This document shows, piece after piece, positions 1-5,049 of a stretch of DNA of 5,049 nt. The stretch is from positions 1 through 5,049 of the forward strand of contig QBUR01000090.1 in NCBI GenBank assembly GCA_013374385.1, written 5' to 3'. The DNA comes from Candidatus Methanocomedens sp. (GTDB taxonomy: Archaea > Halobacteriota > Methanosarcinia > Methanosarcinales > Methanocomedenaceae). The notes beneath the pieces were generated by a model that had not been told where the DNA came from, searched no databases, and saw only the letters and a list, made by a program, of their open reading frames with translations. A program made the translations under genes and the position numbers. The first letter of the stretch is position 1, and each line of letters begins with the position of its first letter.

Positions 1-86
1 GTTTTGCTTAATAATTTGTCATACCCAGTTTTTCGAAGAGTTTCAATTAGATCATTCATTGAACCACTAATTGTCCTATATTTCAT
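1..86 (-). CDS. 5' end of an unrecognised protein gene, cut by the window edge
   Basis: Reading leftward from an ATG at 86-84, the frame stays open for 28 codons to the window edge. The peptide begins MKYRTISGSMNDLIETLRKT and continues GYDKLLSK. I do not recognise the family. The segment is hydrophilic and looks helical after residue 9, with no signal peptide. An in-frame TAA at 101-99 lies four codons upstream, so ATG 86 is the first possible ATG; Met10 is an alternative start. A GGAG sits on the minus strand at 108-105, but it is 18 nt from the ATG, which is too far for a normal ribosome binding site, so initiation may be weak or leaderless-like. The gene is divergent from the aminopeptidase-like gene at 215 and shares a spacer with paired TATA-like boxes and an inverted repeat. 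Being a gene at all is probable, not certain, because only 86 nt are visible. Confidence 0.5.
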   Translation of the reverse strand, partial: MKYRTISGSMNDLIETLRKTGYDKLLSK

Positions 87-130
87 TATGTTGTTATTTT
101 ATCTCTCCTATAAAATCATCCCGGCACAAA

Positions 131-161
131 GCTATATATTGTCGAGTTTAGACAATATAGC
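131..161. repeat. Bulged inverted repeat in a divergent promoter region
   Basis: The left arm GCTATATATTGTC (131-143) and the right arm GACAATATAGC (151-161) are reverse complements over 11 bp, except for one extra TA in the left arm. The spacer is 7 nt (GAGTTTA). The left arm covers the putative TATA box of the leftward gene, and the right arm ends just before the putative BRE/TATA of the rightward gene. It could be an operator for a dimeric regulator acting on both promoters. The arms are AT-rich, but the GC-containing ends (GC...GTC and GAC...GC) make a pure low-complexity effect less likely. Confidence 0.55.
133..140 (-). promoter_or_regulatory. Putative TATA box for the leftward partial gene
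   Basis: The minus strand reads CAATATATAGC across 141-131. If this is the TATA box, transcription would start about 25-27 nt downstream near 108-110, leaving a leader of roughly 22 nt before the ATG at 86. The box is inside the left arm of the inverted repeat at 131-161. It is called from position and composition only. Confidence 0.4.
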
Positions 162-162
162 T

Positions 163-177
163 GAAATATTATAAAAT
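163..177 (+). promoter_or_regulatory. Putative BRE/TATA promoter of the M29 aminopeptidase-like gene
   Basis: A purine-rich GAAA (163-166) precedes TATTATAAAAT (167-177). An archaeal TATA box here predicts a transcription start near 198-200 and a leader of about 16 nt before the ATG at 215. The leader contains GGAAAG (201-206), a weak ribosome binding site 8 nt from the start codon. Confidence 0.5.
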
Positions 178-214
178 CAGGCTTTACCGACAGTCTCACT
201 GGAAAGAATCAATT

Positions 215-1150
215 ATGTCATTAAAAGACAGCGCCAACATCGTACTGGAAACCTGCATGGCAGTGAAACCTGGAGAGGTTGTACTGATAATTACAGATAC
301 TGCTACGCATCCTTCAATCGCCAGCACATTATTTGACAGAGCTGGGGAGCTGGGCTGCGATCCCATTCTTATAACCATGGAACCCAGAGAAGTCCACGGC
401 CAGGAGCCGCCAAAGGCAGTGGCCGATGCCATGAGTGCCGCCGATGTGGTACTGGCACCCACCAGTAAATCCCTGACCCATACCCAGGCCAGACTCAACG
501 CTAATCAGGCCGGCGTGCGCACCGCCACCTTGCCTGGCATTACCCTGGAGATGATGGAATCAGGCGGCATTAATGCTGATTACCTGGCTGTAAGGGATAC
601 AGCCTTTGACCTGAAATCCAGACTGGAAAAAGCCAAGGAGATTAGGCTGGTTACGGAACTAGGTACTGATATTGTTTTTGATGTCAGGGCCTGCGACTGG
701 AAAGTAGACCATGGTATAATTCATGAACCGGGTTCATCCAGCAACCTGCCTGCTGGTGAAGTATTCGTGGCCCCAAAGGGAGGCAATGGTGTTTTCGTGG
801 TGGATGGCTCAATGGGGGGTATGGGACTGCTGGACTCGCCCCTGACCATTAAAGTCGAAAACGGGCAGGCTACCGAAATCACCGGCAAGGGGGCAGAGCA
901 GTTCATTAACATGCTGGATAGTGTAGGACCCCTTGCCCGCAACCTCGCAGAACTGGGTATCGGTATCAACCCCGCAGCCCGGCTTATCGGCAATGTGCTT
1001 GAAGACGAAAAGGTGGCTGGCACCGTGCATATAGCCCTGGGTGATAACAGCACTTTTGGCGGGGATGTAGTAGCAGGCATACATCTGGACGGCATCATTA
1101 CCGGACCAAGGTTATTCGTGGACGGTGAAGAACTGGTACTCTCCTTTTAG
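215..1150 (+). CDS. Aminopeptidase-like protein, compact archaeal form of the M29 (thermophilic aminopeptidase) family
   Basis: The 311-residue product resembles the M29 family of cytoplasmic metallo-aminopeptidases (AmpS, AmpT, PepS), which bind two metal ions and remove N-terminal residues from peptides. The N-terminal half carries the family's alternating strand/helix pattern, including VKPGEVVLIITD (17-28). The C-terminal half holds the likely metal ligands: Glu182 in PAGEVFVAP, Glu263 or Glu265 in VLEDEKV, His272 in VHIALG, and His290 and Asp292 in HLDG. Classical members are about 400-415 residues, so this is about 100 shorter. The usual GE motif before the HIALG block seems replaced by IGN (258-260), and the tyrosine that normally follows HIALG is absent (GDNSTFGG). 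Similar short proteins are common in methanogens and are annotated leucyl aminopeptidase. The start ATG has a weak GGAAAG site upstream. The gene appears to be monocistronic, since 104 nt with a new promoter separates it from dacZ. The fold assignment is solid; peptidase activity is an inference. Confidence 0.82.
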   Translation: MSLKDSANIVLETCMAVKPGEVVLIITDTATHPSIASTLFDRAGELGCDPILITMEPREVHGQEPPKAVADAMSAADVVLAPTSKSLTHTQARLNANQAGVRTATLPGITLEMMESGGINADYLAVRDTAFDLKSRLEKAKEIRLVTELGTDIVFDVRACDWKVDHGIIHEPGSSSNLPAGEVFVAPKGGNGVFVVDGSMGGMGLLDSPLTIKVENGQATEITGKGAEQFINMLDSVGPLARNLAELGIGINPAARLIGNVLEDEKVAGTVHIALGDNSTFGGDVVAGIHLDGIITGPRLFVDGEELVLSF

Positions 1151-1188
1151 GAACCAGCATTTCACCTGCGAGGTTACCTAAAACCAAG

Positions 1189-1199
1189 TTTTATAATTA
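1189..1199 (+). promoter_or_regulatory. Putative TATA box ahead of dacZ
   Basis: TTTTATAATTAA lies in the AT-rich 104-nt spacer between the aminopeptidase-like gene and dacZ. It predicts a start site near 1219-1222 and a leader of about 35 nt. A second AT-rich stretch at 1208-1221 (GTAATAAAAAGATA) could serve instead, with a leader of about 15 nt. I see no clear poly-T terminator for the upstream gene, so some read-through into dacZ is possible. Confidence 0.4.
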
Positions 1200-1242
1200 A
1201 TGTAGATGTAATAAAAAGATAGAAAATAATTGGATTAATCAT

Positions 1243-1247
1243 AAGGA
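1243..1247 (+). promoter_or_regulatory. Ribosome binding site of dacZ
   Basis: AAGGA lies 7 nt before the ATG at 1255. It supports that start codon, and the predicted protein then begins directly with the first conserved helix. Confidence 0.55.
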
Positions 1248-1254
1248 CACTTGA

Positions 1255-2145
1255 ATGAGCGACAAAGAAGTAATAATCAGGACAGCAGCAGAGATTGCCA
1301 GTAAGATATCAGCCTCGGCCATAATCATAATGTCTGACGACATATCCCCTGATCTTGAAGTCGATATTCCTGTGCTGATCGCCTCCCCCAATGCCATGAT
1401 GGCAGTATGTCCAGCTTTTGAAGATGAGAAAGTTGAAGACGAAAAGAAACCAGCCGAAAAACTCCAGACCCTGTCCAAAACCCTGTACCACAAGGTATCC
1501 ACAGGAACCGAATACATCAATGACGCTTCTGCGACTGCATTCATAAATGACCTGTTATCGGGTGAAAAAGTAGTAGGAGTAATTTCCTATGGCGGCACTT
1601 CCAGCATATTGATTCATGACCTGAAAGAGAACAACATGGTAAAAGAACTAAAATCATGTACTGAACGGGTAAAGCTTGATGCCCTGCGCTCGGTATTGTC
1701 CATTGCCATGGGTTTGGGTGCATACGGCAGGGAAGGTAAGCCTGTTGCCACAGCATTCATTATTGGGGACTCTGAAGAAGTTATGAAACGCTCACATCAA
1801 TTGGTACTGAATCCGTACTTGGGCCATTCCCCTGAAGTGTCTTACATCTGCGATACTAACACATGGGAAACGGTTAAGGAATTCTCCCAGCTGGACGGTG
1901 TGTTCATACTGGATGGTGACGGCTATGTTCAAGCAGGCGGGCGTTACCTTGATGTGAACGCCAGAGAAGTGTTGACCATGAAAGGGCTTGGCGGAAGGCA
2001 TGCTTCTGCCGCTGCCATTACCAGGGATACTGAGGCCGTTGCAGTAACGGTCTCTGAGAGCGACGGCGTGGTCAGAGTGTACCGGGACGGCATCCAGATA
2101 TTGGAGCTCGATCCAAGGGTCTCAAAACTATCCCTTTACAGTTAG
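1255..2145 (+). CDS. dacZ: Diadenylate cyclase, archaeal DacZ type (c-di-AMP synthase)
   Basis: DacZ condenses two ATP into cyclic di-AMP, a soluble second messenger linked in archaea and bacteria to osmotic and potassium balance. The 296-residue protein has two parts. Residues 1-90 resemble the pyruvate kinase C-terminal-like fold that precedes the cyclase domain in archaeal DacZ (AAEIASKISASAIIIMSDD, then IPVLIASPN). Residues 91-296 form the DisA_N cyclase domain. Its hallmarks are GREGKPVATAFIIGD (158-172), DGVFILDGDGYVQAGGRYL (214-232) and GLGGRHASAAAIT (244-256). These correspond to the DGA and RHT nucleotide-binding and catalytic motifs. Here DGA reads DGV (214-216), and RHT reads RHAS (248-251), an archaeal-like variant. 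There are no membrane spans or DNA-binding helix-hairpin-helix as in bacterial DisA, so it should be cytosolic. It is followed 14 nt later by a lipoprotein gene, suggesting co-transcription and a possible membrane partner. The acidic, lysine-rich insert EDEKVEDEKKPAEK (56-69) looks like a surface linker. Confidence 0.92.
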   Translation: MSDKEVIIRTAAEIASKISASAIIIMSDDISPDLEVDIPVLIASPNAMMAVCPAFEDEKVEDEKKPAEKLQTLSKTLYHKVSTGTEYINDASATAFINDLLSGEKVVGVISYGGTSSILIHDLKENNMVKELKSCTERVKLDALRSVLSIAMGLGAYGREGKPVATAFIIGDSEEVMKRSHQLVLNPYLGHSPEVSYICDTNTWETVKEFSQLDGVFILDGDGYVQAGGRYLDVNAREVLTMKGLGGRHASAAAITRDTEAVAVTVSESDGVVRVYRDGIQILELDPRVSKLSLYS

Positions 2146-2149
2146 AACC

Positions 2150-2154
2150 AGGTG
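2150..2154 (+). promoter_or_regulatory. Ribosome binding site that fixes a TTG start
   Basis: AGGTG matches part of the archaeal anti-Shine-Dalgarno complement (GGAGGTGAT) and lies 5 nt before the TTG at 2160, just after the dacZ stop at 2143-2145. It is the main reason for choosing TTG as the start of the downstream lipoprotein. Confidence 0.65.
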
Positions 2155-2159
2155 TTATT

Positions 2160-2969
2160 TTGCTACACAACCTTAAGCACTTAAAGATCCTACTTATCAC
2201 GGTCCTGTTAATTTTTGCACTTTCCGGCAGCGGCTGTCTGGGTAACAAAACCCCAGAGCCCATTAATCTGGAATCGGGTCACCCCAGCGGTTATGAACTG
2301 GATTCACCCCCTGACGATGTGACAAACCTGACCACATTTTTCCTGTTTGCCAACAAAACTATTAAAGCCGTAACCATAATTACCAACACACCCAGCCTTG
2401 ACATTTTCATCACTGCTGATATGTCCCGGTCTACTACAAAAAAGGAGCCTGACATCGGTGATATAGTGGTGCTTGGCAGTACCTCTCCATATGCGGACCA
2501 TTCCAATCCCGGTGCCTTCTCTAACGTATCTTTCAATTCCACGTATACAAGCTCGCAGGGAAAAAATACCATACACTTTGACTTTGCCCAGCCTGTAACC
2601 GGGTTCGTAGCCTATTCCTATGCATTAGAACAAGGTCAGTTCTACCACTTCCTATCCAGGAATGAGACTGTTATTGTAGTATTACCCGAAGGATATGATA
2701 CTGGTAATTTTATTCTGGGCCCTCTCAGGCCAAAACCGGATAGCAGGTCAATTGACATTGACGGCAGGGTGAAACTACGATGGGATGCTACATCCCCAAT
2801 CCATAATTACATTAAGGTCACGTATTATAAGTCATCACTTCCCACCATTATGGGCATAATGGTGATAATCCTGGGCGCAGCAGGTCTTGCCACTGCGATT
2901 TATTTTAATTCCCAGATTCGCAAATTACGGCAAATGCGGGAATCCATGGAATCTGATGTGAAAAAGTGA
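2160..2969 (+). CDS. Membrane-anchored lipoprotein of unknown function, encoded with dacZ
   Basis: I cannot name the function of this 269-residue protein. It starts at TTG, supported by AGGTG 5 nt upstream. Starting there gives a complete signal peptide: basic HNLKHLK, hydrophobic ILLITVLLIFAL, then a lipobox-like LSGSGC with Cys26 as the probable lipidated residue. Residues 27-227 are hydrophilic, strand-rich and contain several N-glycosylation sequons (Asn56, 65, 122, 126, 168), as expected outside the cell. A second hydrophobic segment at about 228-249 (PTIMGIMVIILGAAGLATAI and on) is a likely transmembrane helix. It is followed by a basic cytoplasmic tail, NSQIRKLRQMRESMESDVKK (250-269). 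The protein would thus be anchored at both ends. It resembles the layout of small archaeal DUF-type lipoproteins (possibly DUF5803), but I cannot confirm this by eye. The 14-nt gap to dacZ implies one transcript and suggests a role near c-di-AMP signalling, such as sensing or tethering. Confidence 0.85.
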   Translation: MLHNLKHLKILLITVLLIFALSGSGCLGNKTPEPINLESGHPSGYELDSPPDDVTNLTTFFLFANKTIKAVTIITNTPSLDIFITADMSRSTTKKEPDIGDIVVLGSTSPYADHSNPGAFSNVSFNSTYTSSQGKNTIHFDFAQPVTGFVAYSYALEQGQFYHFLSRNETVIVVLPEGYDTGNFILGPLRPKPDSRSIDIDGRVKLRWDATSPIHNYIKVTYYKSSLPTIMGIMVIILGAAGLATAIYFNSQIRKLRQMRESMESDVKK

Positions 2970-2974
2970 AATAA

Positions 2975-3715
2975 TCAAATTATAAACTCCATGCCATCCT
3001 TACCCAGAGGCCATTCCCTGACAGCTTCTGTATGGGGTGGGTACATGTGGCTGACATGAGTGAATACTACCTCACGCGCGCCCAGCTGCCTGCTCAGTTC
3101 AAGGGCTTCAGCAGCATTCATGTGCTTGACCAGATTAATACCTGGCGGCACGATGGCATCAATGATAAGCAGGTCTGCATCCTGCATAATGTCCAGGCTC
3201 TGCTGCGATATATTCGCATTGGTATCGCCGGTTATGATCACTTTCTTATCGCCCTCGGTAACCATTACGCCTGCAGATTCCTTGATGGGTGGGTGGTTTA
3301 CAGGGAAAAGGGTAAAGGTAAGCCCTGCAAGTTCAAAGGGTTTGAACCAATCCACATCATGTCGCTCTGGCTTCAGGAATCCCAGGTACAGCAGGATATA
3401 GTCCAGTGTATCTTTCAAGCCATACACGGGTACATGGTTCTGTACCCGGTGAAAATCACCAAAACCTGCATAGTGGTCATAATGCCCGTGGGTCCAGATA
3501 ACCCCGTCCACATGGTCAAGTCCCCTGGATATCATCTGCCACCTTAAATCAGGACTGGTATCCACCAGCACCTTCCCCCCTGGCCCTTCCACCAGCACCG
3601 AAAACCTGAGCCTTTGGCTAGGACCCCCGTTTAGGGCATCCTGGCATGCAGGGCAATGACAGCCTATTTTGGGAGTACCGATGGCGTCACCGGTACCCAG
3701 CAGTACGACTTTCAT
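2975..3715 (-). CDS. PhnP-like metallo-beta-lactamase-fold phosphodiesterase
   Basis: The 246-residue product is a complete MBL-fold hydrolase very close in length and plan to E. coli PhnP (252 residues), which opens the cyclic phosphate of 5-phosphoribosyl 1,2-cyclic phosphate and also cleaves 2',3'-cyclic nucleotides. The dinuclear metal site is intact: HGHYDH (His76, His78, Asp80, His81), His141 in VNHPP, Asp164 in ITGDT and His220 in FTHVSH. The extra structural zinc site of PhnP is also recognisable as Cys19, Cys21 and Cys24 in GCHCPAC, plus His223. The protein has no signal peptide and is cytoplasmic. There are no phosphonate (phn) genes nearby, so the substrate is open; cyclic nucleotides or an RNA-derived phosphate are possible. 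Its ATG overlaps the stop of the upstream AAA+ gene as ATGA (3715-3712), so translation is probably coupled. Its stop faces that of the lipoprotein gene across 5 nt. Confidence 0.88.
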   Translation of the reverse strand: MKVVLLGTGDAIGTPKIGCHCPACQDALNGGPSQRLRFSVLVEGPGGKVLVDTSPDLRWQMISRGLDHVDGVIWTHGHYDHYAGFGDFHRVQNHVPVYGLKDTLDYILLYLGFLKPERHDVDWFKPFELAGLTFTLFPVNHPPIKESAGVMVTEGDKKVIITGDTNANISQQSLDIMQDADLLIIDAIVPPGINLVKHMNAAEALELSRQLGAREVVFTHVSHMYPPHTEAVREWPLGKDGMEFII

Positions 3716-4986
3716 GTTTCATCTTTAGGCATATAGTTAAATGCATTCCGTTTATTGAATTCGCCTACTGCCCTGACAAGGTCTTCCTGGGCTAGTGCAA
3801 ACCTATCAACCATAAGTGCGTTCAACACCGCTTCACGTATCACCATTCGCAAATCTGAACCCGAATACCCATCGGTCATTGAGGCAATTTCGGCTATATT
3901 AAAGGTGCCGTCTATCTCAGACATTACAAATTCCAGTATCTTCTGCCGCATCTCCTCATCAGGCAAAGGGAAATCCACAATATCGTCAAAACGTCTCCAT
4001 GCAGCACTGTCCAGCAACTGTGGATGGTTGGTGGCGCAAATGAGCAGCACACCGTGTTTTACCAGACTAATATTGTCTATGGCCTTAAGCAGCGTGTTCA
4101 CCGCTCGTTTCAGGGCCGCATGTTCGTCCGATGACCGGGTTTTGGCTATGAAATCGAACTCGTCTATGAAAAGTATACATGGACTCAATCCTTTTGCCAG
4201 TTCGAACACCCTGTCAATGTTCTTGGCAGTTTCGCCCAGGTACTGGTCCGTTATCATGGACAGTTTGACCTCTACAAAGGGCACCTTCAATTTACCAGAC
4301 ATGGCCTTAGCAGTTGAGGTCTTCCCAGTGCCGGGAGGGCCTACGAACAGCAGTTTACCTATTTCGATAAGTCCTATCTTTGTCAGGTATTCCCTGAACT
4401 GTATGGCCTTGACCATCTTTTCAACTTCGTCCTTTTGGTCCTGGTTAAGCACTAATCGATCAAGGGTCTGTTCAATTTCATCAGGAACCATGATGTGTGC
4501 CAGTTTGAGCACATCTTCGGAATCCTTCTCACCACTGATCTTTAAAATTAATGAATCAATCCACTGGCGGCTGACCTCTTTTGGTTCATTTTTCTTACTT
4601 GCTTCCTCATAACTCACATCGAGTGATTGCGATTTTTCATAGAAGTGTGCAAGTACAGGGTTGTGCTTGATGTGCTCTGACCCTTGTTCTTGTTTGGCAA
4701 ACCACTTTACCCCAAGGTCAAATACCGTGAGTTTTAGTTGTGTGCCGAATTCTTCATATACCAAAAATGGAAGGGATTTTGCTATTTCAACCGGATTTTT
4801 GATATTATACAGTTCTGTCAGGTCTTTGGCCTTAATGTTAATAGGACGCTTTACTGTACCCTCTTTATTGTCCCAGTAATGCTTCCTTATATCGGAAGGC
4901 AGATCATCTACTTGAAGTTCACCTGTGTTGTTATAAATCTCAGCTGTTAAGACCAATTCAGTGGTTTTTAGTTTTTCATCATCCAT
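3712..4986 (-). CDS. Single-domain AAA+ ATPase with an unusual N-terminal region
   Basis: The 424-residue protein has one classical AAA domain at about 170-415. Walker A is GPPGTGKT (216-223), Walker B is ILFIDEFD (271-278, catalytic Glu276), and the sensor-1 Asn320 is in ATN. Arginine fingers are Arg331-Arg332 in AWRRFD, and the sensor-2 region is GYSGSDLR (373-380). Tyr249-Leu250-Gly251 fits the aromatic-hydrophobic-glycine pore loop that pulls substrate through the hexamer in the Cdc48/spastin/proteasomal ATPase clade. All catalytic residues are present, so it should be an active ATP-driven remodeller. Residues 1-165 match nothing I know. About 55-100 (TELYNIKNPVEIAKSLPFLV, then KLTVFDLGVKWF) may be a winged-helix unit, and about 110-160 is charged and helical, possibly a linker. 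There is no second AAA domain and no membrane span. It is the first gene of an operon with the PhnP-like hydrolase, overlapping it by ATGA, which suggests linked function. The partner protein and substrate are unknown. Confidence 0.88.
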   Translation of the reverse strand: MDDEKLKTTELVLTAEIYNNTGELQVDDLPSDIRKHYWDNKEGTVKRPINIKAKDLTELYNIKNPVEIAKSLPFLVYEEFGTQLKLTVFDLGVKWFAKQEQGSEHIKHNPVLAHFYEKSQSLDVSYEEASKKNEPKEVSRQWIDSLILKISGEKDSEDVLKLAHIMVPDEIEQTLDRLVLNQDQKDEVEKMVKAIQFREYLTKIGLIEIGKLLFVGPPGTGKTSTAKAMSGKLKVPFVEVKLSMITDQYLGETAKNIDRVFELAKGLSPCILFIDEFDFIAKTRSSDEHAALKRAVNTLLKAIDNISLVKHGVLLICATNHPQLLDSAAWRRFDDIVDFPLPDEEMRQKILEFVMSEIDGTFNIAEIASMTDGYSGSDLRMVIREAVLNALMVDRFALAQEDLVRAVGEFNKRNAFNYMPKDET

Positions 4987-5036
4987 TAACCATCAATTCC
5001 AATTTTGATTAAAAGCTACTTAATGGTTATATTGAT

Positions 5037-5049
5037 GTATATAAGTTTC
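5037..5049 (-). promoter_or_regulatory. Putative BRE/TATA promoter of the AAA+/PhnP-like operon
   Basis: The minus strand from the window edge reads GAAACTTATATAC, a typical archaeal purine-rich BRE followed by a TATA box. It predicts a start near 5013-5015 and a leader of about 28 nt. No strong ribosome binding site precedes the ATG at 4986; GATGG (4994-4990) is the nearest weak candidate. This would drive both genes, since the second has no promoter of its own. Confidence 0.6.

Noticed and set aside
721..1098. Open frame on the minus strand, 125 codons, opposite the aminopeptidase-like gene
   Set aside because: Proline- and serine-rich translation of the complementary strand of a conserved gene; no supporting signals.
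1171..1179. Short palindrome AGGTTACCT after the aminopeptidase-like gene
   Set aside because: Four-bp arms with no following T tract; too short to call a terminator or operator.
3032..3547. Open frame on the plus strand, 171 codons, opposite the PhnP-like gene
   Set aside because: It is the antisense of a complete MBL-fold enzyme; the translated product has no known motif and no start signals.
3755..4612. Long open frame on the plus strand, 285 codons, opposite the AAA+ gene
   Set aside because: It is antisense to an intact AAA+ gene with all motifs in place, its product is serine-rich with no recognisable domain, and no ribosome binding site or promoter precedes it.
4987..5029. Inverted repeat TAACCAT (4987-4993) and ATGGTTA (5023-5029) flanking the AAA+ leader
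   Set aside because: Only 7 bp with a 29-nt spacer in AT-rich DNA, and the distal arm lies upstream of the predicted transcription start, so it would not form a leader hairpin. Chance is the simpler explanation.

Overview
The window looks like chromosomal DNA from a euryarchaeon, most likely a methanogen or a relative in or near the Methanosarcinales/ANME lineages. This is inferred from the archaeal-type diadenylate cyclase (DacZ), the TATA boxes about 40-65 nt ahead of start codons, an AGGTG ribosome binding site matching the archaeal 16S tail, and the mixture of moderate-GC genes and AT-rich spacers. The genus cannot be fixed from sequence reading alone. I see no rRNA, tRNA, CRISPR, insertion sequence, prophage or attachment site.

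Layout. At the left edge (1-86, minus strand) is the start of an unrecognised gene that runs off the window. It is divergent from a compact M29-type aminopeptidase-like gene (215-1150, plus). The 128-nt spacer between them holds two back-to-back TATA-like boxes and a bulged inverted repeat (131-161) that covers one box and abuts the other. After a 104-nt spacer with its own promoter-like sequence comes a two-gene unit on the plus strand. It encodes dacZ, the c-di-AMP synthase (1255-2145), and 14 nt later a TTG-started membrane-anchored lipoprotein of unknown function (2160-2969).

The right half is a minus-strand two-gene operon. A single-domain AAA+ ATPase with an unusual N-terminal region (4986-3712) is transcribed first from a good BRE/TATA promoter at the right edge. 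It overlaps by ATGA the start of a PhnP-like metallo-beta-lactamase-fold phosphodiesterase (3715-2975). The two operons converge with only 5 nt between their stop codons.

How the genes may work together. DacZ makes the second messenger c-di-AMP in the cytoplasm. Its co-transcribed partner has an extracytoplasmic domain, one C-terminal membrane span and a short basic cytoplasmic tail, which would suit a surface sensor or anchor for the cyclase; that link is inferred only from operon structure. The convergent PhnP-like enzyme belongs to a family that cuts cyclic phosphodiesters, so a role in nucleotide turnover is possible but unproven. The AAA+ protein coupled to it probably remodels a protein or complex. 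The best candidates for something undescribed are the DacZ/lipoprotein pair and the AAA+/PhnP-like pair.
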